A stretch of DNA of 64,000 nucleotides from Jejuia sp. UBA6058 (GTDB lineage Bacteria; Bacteroidota; Bacteroidia; Flavobacteriales; Flavobacteriaceae). Position 1 is the stretch's first letter, and each line of letters opens with the position of its first letter. The stretch spans positions 794,475-858,474 of the forward strand of contig DIYI01000012.1 of assembly GCA_002428965.1 (NCBI GenBank). The letters are read 5' to 3'. The notes beneath the pieces were generated by a model. That model saw only the letters and a list, made by a program, of their open reading frames with translations, was not told where the DNA came from and ran no database searches. The position numbers were made by a program, and so were the translations under genes. Shown here piece after piece: positions 43,372 through 51,951 of the stretch.

Positions 43372-43902
43372 ATGGAAACTAATTTACATAACAACTATTT
43401 GTTTAAAGCTTTAGATGCTTATCCATATGAGTTAGAAGAAACTCTAGAAGCATTAAACTATGCTTTGTCCTATAACTCACAAGATGCACAAGCACTTTGC
43501 TTAATGGGGCGTTTGTATTCTGAACAGTTAAAAGACTACAATACCGCAAAGCAATATTTTGCTGAAGCTGTAGCTCAGGAAATGGAAATGTCAAAAACGT
43601 ACCCATTCTACATTCAAACACTATTGTGGAATGATGATTATGACGAAGCACATAAGTTAATTGAATTTGCATTGACCATTAAAGGAGTTGACAAAGCATT
43701 GATTGAATTATTGAAAGGCATTTTATTAGAAAAACAGGGCGAATATAAAGCCGCTATTAAGATGTTTAGAAGTGCAAATAAGACAGCGACAAGTAACTGT
43801 TTTGTTGATTACGTAGATAATGAAATATCTAGAGTAAAAAAGAAAATAGGAACTAAAAAGAAGACCTCTAAAAAATCGAAGAAAAAGAGGAAGAAAAAAT
43901 AA
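43372..43902 (+). CDS. TPR protein with Lys-rich C-terminal tail
   Basis: This 176-residue cytoplasmic protein is made of tetratricopeptide-like helical pairs. Examples are ETLEALNYALSYNSQDAQAL, MGRLYSEQLKDYNTAKQYFAEAV and LKGILLEKQGEYKAAIKMFRSA. It ends in about 24 residues that are mostly Lys (KKKTSKKSKKKRKKK). The tail could bind RNA. The first tRNA of the array begins only 26 bases after the stop, on the same strand, which suggests the TPR gene and tRNAs share a transcript. No catalytic residues are evident. Confidence 0.75.
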   Translation: METNLHNNYLFKALDAYPYELEETLEALNYALSYNSQDAQALCLMGRLYSEQLKDYNTAKQYFAEAVAQEMEMSKTYPFYIQTLLWNDDYDEAHKLIEFALTIKGVDKALIELLKGILLEKQGEYKAAIKMFRSANKTATSNCFVDYVDNEISRVKKKIGTKKKTSKKSKKKRKKK

Positions 43903-43928
43903 TTATCGGGGAGCGATTCCCGATGTAT

Positions 43929-44011
43929 GGGAACTCGCTAGCGCTGGAGAGCTAGGACTGTCTGTAAAACAGTTGTATTGCACTGAGTAGGTTCGAATCC
44001 TTCGGTTCCCA
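43929..44011 (+). tRNA. tRNA-Tyr (GTA)
   Basis: Acceptor GGGAACT / GGTTCCC with A73, anticodon arm ACTGT-CTGTAAA-ACAGT, long variable arm as expected for Tyr, T arm with one mismatched pair. First tRNA of the array; CCA not encoded, as in all array members. Confidence 0.85.
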
Positions 44012-44016
44012 CATTT

Positions 44017-44088
44017 GCGTTTGTAGTGTAATTGGTAGCATGTAAGTCTCCAAAACTTAAGGTTGGGGTTCAAGTCCTTACAAACGCG
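44017..44088 (+). tRNA. tRNA-Trp (CCA)
   Basis: Acceptor GCGTTTG / CAAACGC (7 of 7), G73, anticodon arm TAAGT-CTCCAAA-ACTTA. Confidence 0.92.
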
Positions 44089-44096
44089 CGATAGTT

Positions 44097-44169
44097 GACA
44101 AGGTGGCTGAATGGTTAAAGCAACAGATTGCAAATCTGTTTTTTATGAGTTCGAATCTCATCCTTGTCT
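44097..44169 (+). tRNA. tRNA-Cys (GCA)
   Basis: Acceptor GACAAGG / CCTTGTC, U73 as expected for Cys, anticodon arm ACAGA-TTGCAAA-TCTGT. Confidence 0.93.
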
Positions 44170-44177
44170 CAAAAAAT

Positions 44178-44251
44178 AGTATCGTAGTTCAATTGGCTAG
44201 AGCACTCGGTTGTCTCCCGAGAGGTTGCGAGTTCGAATCTCGTCGGTACTG
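44178..44251 (+). tRNA. tRNA-Asp (GTC)
   Basis: Acceptor AGTATCG / CGGTACT with one wobble, G73, anticodon arm CTCGG-TTGTCTC-CCGAG. Confidence 0.93.
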
Positions 44252-44255
44252 CAAA

Positions 44256-44330
44256 AGCATTCTGTGAACAACACAAATGGTGCTGGGTTCTATAGGAGAA
44301 GTATAAGAGGCCATTACTTCACAGAGTGCT
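44256..44330 (+). ncRNA. tRNA-sized hairpin inside the array
   Basis: A 75-base element occupies a tRNA slot but is not a cloverleaf. AGCATTCTGTGAA pairs with TTCACAGAGTGCT over 13 bp, including one wobble. An inner stem AATGG / CCATT follows. It lacks the GTTCRA T-loop and any clear anticodon arm. It could be a processing signal, a decoy or a small regulatory RNA. Confidence 0.5.
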
Positions 44331-44334
44331 ATTT

Positions 44335-44422
44335 GGAGAGTAGGCAAATATTGGTTTGTTGCGCTTACCTGCTAAGTAAGTTTGCCGTTTTGGTAATGAA
44401 GGTTCAATTCCTTTGCTCTCCG
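44335..44422 (+). tRNA. tRNA-Ser (GCT)
   Basis: Acceptor GGAGAGT / GCTCTCC with one wobble, G73, anticodon arm CTTAC-CTGCTAA-GTAAG, long variable arm as required for Ser. Confidence 0.92.
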
Positions 44423-44432
44423 CAAAATTAAT

Positions 44433-44504
44433 GCTCCGTTGGTCAAATGGTTAAGACGCTACACTTTCTATGTAGAATTAAGAGTTCGATTCTCTTACGG
44501 AGTA
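44433..44504 (+). tRNA. tRNA-Glu (TTC)
   Basis: Acceptor GCTCCGT / ACGGAGT with one wobble, anticodon arm CTACA-CTTTCTA-TGTAG, T arm GAGTTCGATTCTC. Confidence 0.93.
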
Positions 44505-44509
44505 CAAAT

Positions 44510-44582
44510 TGAGGCATAACTCAGCGGTAAGAGTGTCACGTTTACATCGTGAAAGTCATAGGTTCGAATCCTATTGTCTCAA
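44510..44582 (+). tRNA. tRNA-Val (TAC)
   Basis: Acceptor TGAGGCA / TGTCTCA with one wobble, A73, anticodon arm TCACG-TTTACAT-CGTGA. Confidence 0.93.
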
Positions 44583-44587
44583 CACAT

Positions 44588-44660
44588 TGAGGTATAGCTT
44601 AATTGTTAAAGCACCGAGCTTTTAACTCGGGTGATTTAGGTTCAACTCCTAATACCTCAA
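44588..44660 (+). tRNA. tRNA-Lys (TTT)
   Basis: Acceptor TGAGGTA / TACCTCA (7 of 7), A73, anticodon arm CCGAG-CTTTTAA-CTCGG. Confidence 0.93.
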
Positions 44661-44666
44661 CACTAT

Positions 44667-44739
44667 GCAGGAATGGCGAAATGGCAAACGCACTCGACTT
44701 AGAATCGAGAAACTGGGAGTTCGAATCTCTCTTCCTGTA
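44667..44739 (+). tRNA. tRNA with Leu anticodon TAG but short variable loop
   Basis: Acceptor GCAGGAA / TTCCTGT, A73, anticodon arm CTCGA-CTTAGAA-TCGAG. The variable region is only about five bases, while bacterial tRNA-Leu normally has a long variable arm. Confidence 0.85.
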
Positions 44740-44745
44740 CTATTT

Positions 44746-44819
44746 GCTCTACTAGCCCAACTGGAAGAGGCATCGGTTTTAAGCGCCGTAAAGTCCAAGT
44801 TCGAATCTTGGGTAGAGTA
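44746..44819 (+). tRNA. tRNA with Leu anticodon TAA, weak anticodon stem, short variable loop
   Basis: Acceptor GCTCTAC / GTAGAGT, A73. The anticodon stem is only CGGT / GCCG with a flanking mismatch; the loop TTTAAGC gives TAA. Again a short variable loop unlike normal tRNA-Leu. Confidence 0.75.
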
Positions 44820-44824
44820 CACAT

Positions 44825-44897
44825 AAGCTTATGGTGTAATTGGATAGCACTCAAGGCTACGAACCTTGGAGTACGGGTTCAAGTCCTGTTAAGCTTA
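44825..44897 (+). tRNA. tRNA-Arg (ACG)
   Basis: Acceptor AAGCTTA / TAAGCTT (7 of 7), A73, anticodon arm CAAGG-CTACGAA-CCTTG. Confidence 0.92.
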
Positions 44898-44903
44898 CAA
44901 AAA

Positions 44904-44974
44904 TAACCTATGGTGTAATGGTAGCATTCAAGATTTTGAATCTTGGGGTAAAGGTTCGAGTCCTTTTAGGTTGT
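44904..44974 (+). tRNA. tRNA-Gln (TTG)
   Basis: Acceptor TAACCTA / TAGGTTG with one wobble, base 73 is T, anticodon arm CAAGA-TTTTGAA-TCTTG. Confidence 0.9.
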
Positions 44975-44982
44975 CAAAAAAT

Positions 44983-45055
44983 GGTGTCTTTAGTTTATTT
45001 GGTAAAACGCCTCACTGTGAATGAGAAGAACAGGGTTCGAATCCCGAAGTCACCC
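44983..45055 (+). tRNA. tRNA-His (GTG)
   Basis: Acceptor GGTGTCT / AGTCACC with one mismatch, anticodon loop CTGTGAA with a 4-bp stem CTCA / TGAG. The extra G at position -1 typical of tRNA-His is not encoded (T at 44982). Confidence 0.85.
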
Positions 45056-45065
45056 CAAATAGAAA

Positions 45066-45139
45066 GAGTATCTATAGTGTAATGGCTCGCACGGGAGGTA
45101 TATCCGCCCAGATCAAGTTCGAATCTTGATAGATACTCA
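45066..45139 (+). tRNA. tRNA of uncertain identity (anticodon ATA or aberrant)
   Basis: Acceptor GAGTATC / GATACTC and T arm TCAAG-TTCGAAT-CTTGA are good. The best anticodon arm is GGGAG / CGCCC with an internal A-G mismatch and loop GTATATC, which gives ATA. This is unusual, so the tRNA may be degenerate or heavily modified. Confidence 0.65.
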
Positions 45140-45146
45140 AAACATT

Positions 45147-45219
45147 GGAACAGTAGCAAAGTTGGTCAATGCACCAGGTTGAAGTTCTGGCGATATAGGT
45201 TCGAATCCTTTCTGTTCCA
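45147..45219 (+). tRNA. tRNA-Phe (GAA)
   Basis: Acceptor GGAACAG / CTGTTCC (7 of 7), A73, anticodon arm CCAGG-TTGAAGT-TCTGG. Last of the clear linear tRNAs in the array. Confidence 0.92.
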
Positions 45220-45281
45220 CAAATACGCTCATTGAAATAATTTGAAATTCAATTGTTTGGATTTCATATTTACAAAGAAAT

Positions 45282-45690
45282 CATCACGCTGGCAGCGTGA
45301 TGGGGCGGCTTATCGTCCTTAGATAAACTTGGTAACAAGGATAAATCTACAAGCAGGCACTGTGCGTAGAGACTGTTTTTCCGGAAATAGTGCAGGTAAG
45401 CAAGCAGCTAACATATGTTACTACATGCCAGGGGCAACCGCCGAAGCGCGTAAGAACATATAGCCAACCGTTGAGTAGGCTTGAGATGGAGACATCAACA
45501 GGAAAAGTTGTAGTAATGGGTTACGTATAGGCTATCCAACCTTGCGGAGCTAGTTGCAGTATTAATGCTACCCGATAGGAAACTATTCCGTAGCTTAACA
45601 TACCGTGCGTTGGGAAACGCACAAGGAGAAGGTTGGTATTTTGTAGGCTAAAATCTGCGAAGCCATTTCCGAAGCCCTTCTCCTAGGCCA
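45282..45690 (+). ncRNA. Structured non-coding RNA candidate A
   Basis: The stretch has no coding frame but many helices. These include CATCACGC / GCGTGATG (45282-45302), TTACTACA (45418) with TGTAGTAA (45509), ATAGCC (45460) with GGCTAT (45530), and CCAACCTT (45536) with AAGGTTGG (45629). GCTAC / GTAGC encloses a GAAA-capped stem (45567-45594), and GTGCGTT-GGGA-AACGCAC lies at 45605-45622. Some pairings interleave, as in pseudoknots. Two loops are GNRA tetraloops. It could be a large ornate RNA of phage-type tRNA clusters (GOLLD/ROOL-like) or an intron-like RNA; neither is shown. Confidence 0.55.
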
Positions 45691-45698
45691 AGAAAAAT

Positions 45699-45752
45699 TT
45701 GGGTTCGAGTCCCATCCAGATCGCACTTTTATGGATAGCTCAGTTGGTGAGA
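45699..45752 (+). other. Unmatched tRNA 3' half followed by tRNA 5' half
   Basis: A T arm (TTGGG-TTCGAGT-CCCAT, 45699-45715) with a 3' tail CCAGATCG is followed a few bases later by a tRNA 5' part (TTATGGA-TA-GCTCAGTTGGTGAGA, 45729-45751). The order is 3' before 5', as in the two permuted tRNAs downstream. Here, though, the acceptor strands do not pair convincingly, so the two pieces may be remnants. Confidence 0.45.
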
Positions 45753-46230
45753 AAAAAAGCATAAGACTTCGGGCATTGTAGCAGCTAGTAGTTGCCTAAA
45801 CCCATTGAAATATATGGGGCAATCGAGGTCGCAAACCTTTATTGCGCAGTGAACATTCTAATAGGCCGCCTCGAAGAGAGGACGCCTATGAATGGTGAGG
45901 GAGCCAACCCTTATAATTGCAAAGCGTGGTGTAAAACCACTATGCAAGCCAAGTCTAAGTTGCTGAACGGCTACAATGTATAACGGCATCGGACAAATAC
46001 GTGCTTCTCAAAGCAACGAGAAAAGCGTGGAAAACTAGGGAAGGGCTACGGCTATAATACTAGGAAAGTTTGTCTGTAAGCGGAGGTATTCTCAGAACGC
46101 TTTTTTTAAAATATCAAGCTAGTCTTGTTGGGTGTTTCGGTATAGCACTATTGCATAAGGCATTGCAGGAATGTATGATGGTTTTATGTTCAACTAGACT
46201 TGGAGGTTTGTCTATTTACCAAAAAAATAG
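45753..46230 (+). ncRNA. Structured non-coding RNA candidate B
   Basis: This second long stretch has no credible gene and good helices: ATAGGC / GCCTAT (45861-45889) enclosing CCTC / GAGG, and TTGCA / TGCAA (45917-45947) enclosing GTGGT / ACCAC. It separates a tRNA 5' half from a tRNA 3' half. Short frames across it look random. It may be related in role to candidate A. Confidence 0.5.
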
Positions 46231-46329
46231 TCTCGACTCTGTAGGTCGTGGGTTCGACTCCCACCTTCCCCGCTAAATCATAAGTAATAAACGGGGAAGT
46301 AGTTCAGTCAGGTTAGAACGACAGATCTC
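46231..46329 (+). tRNA. Circularly permuted tRNA candidate 1 (3' half before 5' half)
   Basis: The 3' half at 46231-46272 reads loop, TCTGT, variable AGGTC, T arm GTGGG-TTCGACT-CCCAC, CTTCCCC, G73. After a 20-base linker the 5' half at 46293-46329 reads GGGGAAG, TA, D arm GTTC / GAAC, G26, ACAGA, loop TCTC. Acceptor (7 of 7), anticodon stem (5 of 5) and all spacings fit one tRNA only in permuted order. Read linearly, GGGGAAG faces CTAGATT and fails. The joined loop would be TCTCGAC (anticodon TCG, but C at position 33), so identity is uncertain. Confidence 0.6.
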
Positions 46330-46405
46330 TTGGATGTTGCCGGTTCGATTCCGGTCTAGATTTCGTGAATCTAGTAACTCAATGGTAGAGTTCCAAACTG
46401 CACTC
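46329..46405 (+). tRNA. Circularly permuted tRNA candidate 2 (3' half before 5' half)
   Basis: The 3' half at 46329-46363 reads CTTGG, variable ATGTT, T arm GCCGG-TTCGATT-CCGGT, CTAGATT, T73. The 5' half at 46368-46405 reads AATCTAG, TA, D arm ACTC / GAGT, T26, CCAAA, then CTGCACTC. The acceptor pairs 7 of 7 and the anticodon stem 4 of 5. If joined at the shared CTC, the loop is CTGCACT (anticodon GCA), and U73 fits tRNA-Cys; other junctions give other anticodons. No 3' partner is found downstream for a linear tRNA. Confidence 0.6.
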
Positions 46406-46740
46406 AAAATGCAGCTTTAAGGGTTGAGGAAACCCACCAAAGCTTATCATCTTGTAAAACTGATAGCAACGCAGTTCGCTACACTGCTCAACAAAAACAG
46501 GGCGAAAACAGTTGGATTGTAAATCGGCTTAGTTGCCCCAACAAAGCAATCTGAAACGTACTTTGAAATACTAATTTTTGAAGGCTAGAGATAATTACTG
46601 TGTTGTTTTCAGGTATTAAAATAGTATATCCTAAATGGGATATTCACTTTTATCATCACACTGCATCGCACTAGTTATTAAGGCTTTTAATATGAGTATT
46701 TCCGTATGGGACAGATGATTTTCAATCTGCTGTTTTTAAG
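46406..46740 (+). other. Non-coding tail of the tRNA locus with hairpins
   Basis: No gene is seen. AGCTTT / AAAGCT encloses GGGTT / AACCC at 46413-46444. CTGCA / TGCAG (46399-46414) forms a hairpin around the end of permuted tRNA 2. A CAGAT / ATCTG stem near 46713-46730 resembles an anticodon arm without the rest of a tRNA. Confidence 0.35.
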
Positions 46741-46748
46741 ACGATAAT

Positions 46749-46837
46749 TCCGCGTTAGGGATAGAAGCGACATCCTTTTTTGAGGCACGAGAAAAAGATA
46801 TAGCGGATAGCCCGACCCCTTGTGGGTAACGCCCAAA
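46749..46837 (+). repeat. Dispersed intergenic repeat (flavo-1-like), plus orientation
   Basis: It runs from CCGCGTTAGGGATAGAAGCG through AAAAAGATATAGCGGATAGC to GGGTAACGCCCAAAA, and is the clearest example of the family. It separates the tRNA locus from the slipin gene. Bases 46838-47120 hold no recognised gene. Confidence 0.72.
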
Positions 46838-47120
46838 ATAAATTTAAAATTCAGCATTTACTCGGTGTTGTGTTTTAAATATGGTAACCCTTCCGTTACA
46901 GGTTTTACCGCGCCTTAGTTGGCACAAATTATATCATTTCTGCTTTGAAATGGATATTAAAGAAAATGATAATTTTTTTCTTTATTCAAAACAGAAAACT
47001 AAAGCATAGCCTTAGCTACGGTTTCTTTTTATGTTGAAGAAGAAAGGAAAAAAGGGCGTTTTATAACGTTCATTTTAAGGTGGAAATGATATTCATGTTT
47101 AATTTAAAAAGTAAGAAACA

Positions 47121-48221
47121 ATGAAACGAGTAAGAATTAATGCAGGAAAAGTAGGTTTGGTGTTTAAAGGTGGCAACTACGTGCGCGTAATTACCGAGGG
47201 AAAACACTGGATAGGTTTTAGTCAGCGCGTGTTGGAATATAACCTAGCACAAGCCTTTGCTACACCAGTAGCACTTGAACTCTTACTAAAAGACGAAACG
47301 TTGACCGAAATGCTTCATGTAATTGAGGTAAAAGACAGCGAATTGGTTTTGGTTTACGAAAACGGAAACTTTAAAACCGTACTGTCTGCAGGACGTTACG
47401 TGTACTGGAAGGGTTTAATTGATCGAGAATTTACCACTGTAGATTTAAGCAAAATCTACATTACTGAACATATCGACAAAGCATTGTTTAGTAAATATGA
47501 TTTGAGCAAACACATCCGCACCTTTGAGGTGGCCGCTTACGAAAAGGCGGTACTTTTAGTAGACGATGTGTACACCAAAACGCTTAGCGGTGGTACGTAC
47601 CGTTTCTGGCGAAACGATACTACCGTAAAAATCGCTAAGGTAGATATGCGACAATTGCAACTGGAAATTGCTGGACAGGAATTGCTGACCAAAGACAAGG
47701 CCGCTATCCGTATCAACTTTTACACACAGTACAAAGTTACCGATATTGAGAAAGCCCTTTTGGAAAACAAGGACTACGAAAAGCAATTGTACATTGCTAT
47801 GCAGTTGGTGTTGCGTGCCTACGTGGGTGCCTACACCTTGGACGAGCTGTTGGAACGTAAGGACAACATTGTCGAGGCCGTGTTTAACGGAGTAAAAACC
47901 AGTGCGACCAAACTGGGTGTAGCCGTACTAAACTGCGGTATGCGCGACGTGATTTTAACCGGTGATATGAAAGACATCATGAACCAAGTATTGATCGCAC
48001 AAAAGAAAGCGCAGGCCAACACCATTACCCGTCGTGAGGAAACAGCCTCTACCCGTAGCTTGCTAAACACGGCAAAGTTAATGGAAGAGAACCACATGCT
48101 GTACAAGCTAAAAGAGATGGAGTATGTTGAAAAAATCGCCGATAAAATTGGCGAAATCACAGTGGCTGGTAACGGTGGTATCGTAGCACAGTTAAAAGAC
48201 ATTTTCTCTGTTAGTAAATAA
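47121..48221 (+). CDS. Slipin / SPFH (band 7) protein
   Basis: The 366-residue protein has the SPFH fold in the middle (VDMRQLQLEIAGQELLTKDKAAIRINFYTQYKVTDIEKAL) and the later helical region (VLRAYVGAYTLDELL). No strong N-terminal membrane helix is visible, so it is unlike typical stomatins. Slipins recur beside RtcB in bacterial RNA-repair operons, where their job is unknown. It is much richer in G+C than its neighbours: 28 of 60 bases in 47881-47940, against 15 of 60 in 48601-48660. This hints at a different history or strong expression. Confidence 0.82.
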   Translation: MKRVRINAGKVGLVFKGGNYVRVITEGKHWIGFSQRVLEYNLAQAFATPVALELLLKDETLTEMLHVIEVKDSELVLVYENGNFKTVLSAGRYVYWKGLIDREFTTVDLSKIYITEHIDKALFSKYDLSKHIRTFEVAAYEKAVLLVDDVYTKTLSGGTYRFWRNDTTVKIAKVDMRQLQLEIAGQELLTKDKAAIRINFYTQYKVTDIEKALLENKDYEKQLYIAMQLVLRAYVGAYTLDELLERKDNIVEAVFNGVKTSATKLGVAVLNCGMRDVILTGDMKDIMNQVLIAQKKAQANTITRREETASTRSLLNTAKLMEENHMLYKLKEMEYVEKIADKIGEITVAGNGGIVAQLKDIFSVSK

Positions 48222-48225
48222 GGTG

Positions 48226-48335
48226 TTTTGGGCGTAACCCCGCCGAAAAAGGCGGGGTCGCGCTTTACGCTATATCTTTTTAAAGCATCATTGCGAGGAC
48301 GAAGGACGTGGCAATCTGCTAAATTCTAGTTCCGC
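48226..48335 (-). repeat. Dispersed intergenic repeat (flavo-1-like), minus orientation
   Basis: On the minus strand it reads AAAAAGATATAGCGTAAAGC, then CGACCCCGCC-hairpin-GGCGGGGTTACGCCC. It also contains the CATTGCGAGGACGAAGGACG word common in intergenic repeats. It may terminate slipin transcripts through the CCCCGCC / GGCGGGG stem. Confidence 0.65.
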
Positions 48336-48482
48336 AAAAATGAAGTTATAAAAAGCTTTAAAAAGGATGCCGCTGCAATCGCTTACGCGGGTGTGTTTGC
48401 TAGTTGCGTGCTTGGTGCCAAGGTCAGAAATTCTAATAAAATATCCTTTCGCGGTTCCACAATCTTAAGGTTAAAGACAAAA

Positions 48483-50823
<2,341 letters not shown>

Positions 50824-50844
50824 GATGGAGAGGCTGTTTAAAAA

Positions 50845-50925
50845 ATAAGCAGAATGTCATTCTGAACTTGATTCAGAATCTCAAGATATTTCGACAAATG
50901 AGAACCTGAAACAAGTTCAGGTTGA
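50845..50925. repeat. Dispersed palindromic repeat (GTCATTCTGAACTTG type)
   Basis: TGTCATTCTGAACTTGATTC and GAGAACCTGAAACAAGTTCA flank a short spacer, like the copy at 28128. It fills the gap after rtcB. Confidence 0.55.
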
Positions 50926-50933
50926 TGGGACCC

Positions 50934-50968
50934 AGACCTGTCAGGTTTTCAAAAACTGACAGGTCTTT
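50934..50968 (+). terminator. Hairpin terminator after rtcB
   Basis: AGACCTGTCAG / CTGACAGGTCT (50934-50944 and 50956-50966) is an 11-bp stem followed by a short T run. It probably closes the slipin-rtcB unit. Confidence 0.6.
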
Positions 50969-51001
50969 AAATATAATCTATTCCCTACCTTTACCACCCT
51001 T

Positions 51002-51949
51002 ATGAATCACCATTTCAAATCCATAATTTTACAAAAAACTAGCGCTACTTCTTTAGATGAAAAAGAAGTAATTCAAGAACTATGGAGTGGCTATGGTAAA
51101 ATTATACGTATTGCACTAGAAAACTCCCCTTTAGAAAGTGCTGTTGTAAAACATGTACAACTCCCACGAAACAATAACCACCCCAGAGGATGGAATACCG
51201 ATATTGGGCATCAACGCAAACTAAAATCCTACGAAGTAGAAACCACATGGTATAAAGAGTATAGTAAAACGAGTATGGCGCGTTTGCCAAAATGTTTTGG
51301 GATTGAACATTATCAAGATGAAGTCCTAATGGTCCTTGAAGATTTAGATAAAGCAGGTTTCCCATTAAGAAAACAGAGCGTAGAATGGGAAGATATTGAT
51401 AAATGCTTGGAATGGTTGGCAAAATTTCATGCAAGCTATTTAGGGAAAATACCTGACGGACTTTGGGAGGTTGGTACCTATTGGCATTTAGACACTAGAC
51501 CTCAAGAATTGAAAGTTTTAGAGGATGAGAAATTGAAAAGGGCAGCAGTTATTATTGACAAAAAACTAAATACCTGTACTTATAAAACGTTCGTTCATGG
51601 CGATGCAAAATTGGCCAACTTTTGTTTTTCTGAAAGCGGAAAAGTAGCTGGTGTAGATTTTCAATATGTTGGTGGAGGATGTGGTATGAAGGATGTGGCT
51701 TATTTTATTGGGAGTTGCCTCAATGAAAGTGATTGCGAACGTTTAGAAAATAAAATACTAGACACCTATTTTGCGCATTTACATAAAGCAATTGGTGAAG
51801 CAAACGAAGCCCTTGAAAATGAATGGCGATCATTATATCGCGTAGCCTGGGCAGATTTTCATCGATTTTTGAAAGGGTGGAGTCCTGGGCATTGGAAAAT
51901 TAATAGTTATAGCGAACGTATCACCGCCGAAGTCATTAACAATCTATAA
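51002..51949 (+). CDS. APH/ecdysteroid-kinase-like phosphotransferase
   Basis: This 315-residue protein-kinase-like phosphotransferase has the catalytic loop HGDAKLANF, the metal-binding VDFQYVGGG (DFG equivalent) and an N-terminal lobe with VVKHVQLP. Members phosphorylate small molecules such as antibiotics, choline or sugars. The substrate is unknown. It ends two bases before the inositol-monophosphatase-like gene, so the two form a kinase-phosphatase pair. Confidence 0.82.
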   Translation: MNHHFKSIILQKTSATSLDEKEVIQELWSGYGKIIRIALENSPLESAVVKHVQLPRNNNHPRGWNTDIGHQRKLKSYEVETTWYKEYSKTSMARLPKCFGIEHYQDEVLMVLEDLDKAGFPLRKQSVEWEDIDKCLEWLAKFHASYLGKIPDGLWEVGTYWHLDTRPQELKVLEDEKLKRAAVIIDKKLNTCTYKTFVHGDAKLANFCFSESGKVAGVDFQYVGGGCGMKDVAYFIGSCLNESDCERLENKILDTYFAHLHKAIGEANEALENEWRSLYRVAWADFHRFLKGWSPGHWKINSYSERITAEVINNL

Positions 51950-51951
51950 CA

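Noticed and set aside
44826..45082. Open frames running through the tRNA array.
   Set aside because: They are by-products of tRNA sequence; the cloverleafs fully explain these bases.
45282..45690. A complete group I intron in candidate A.
   Set aside because: Some words look similar (for example ACATATAGCC), but I could not fit the P3-P4-P6-P7-P8 order; the long-range helices occur in a different order.
45792..46276. Short open frames across the structured RNA region (45792-45983, 46070-46276).
   Set aside because: No recognisable protein features; the region is better explained by RNA helices and tRNA halves.
46293..46363. A linear tRNA formed by the 5' part GGGGAAG and the next T arm.
   Set aside because: The acceptor strands GGGGAAG and CTAGATT do not pair at all and the anticodon arm is poor; the permuted pairings are far better.
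46368..46414. A linear tRNA-Leu (CAA) using the hairpin CTGCA-CTCAAAA-TGCAG as anticodon arm.
   Set aside because: Six extra bases lie between the D arm and this hairpin, and no T arm or CTAGATT-type 3' acceptor strand follows within several hundred bases.
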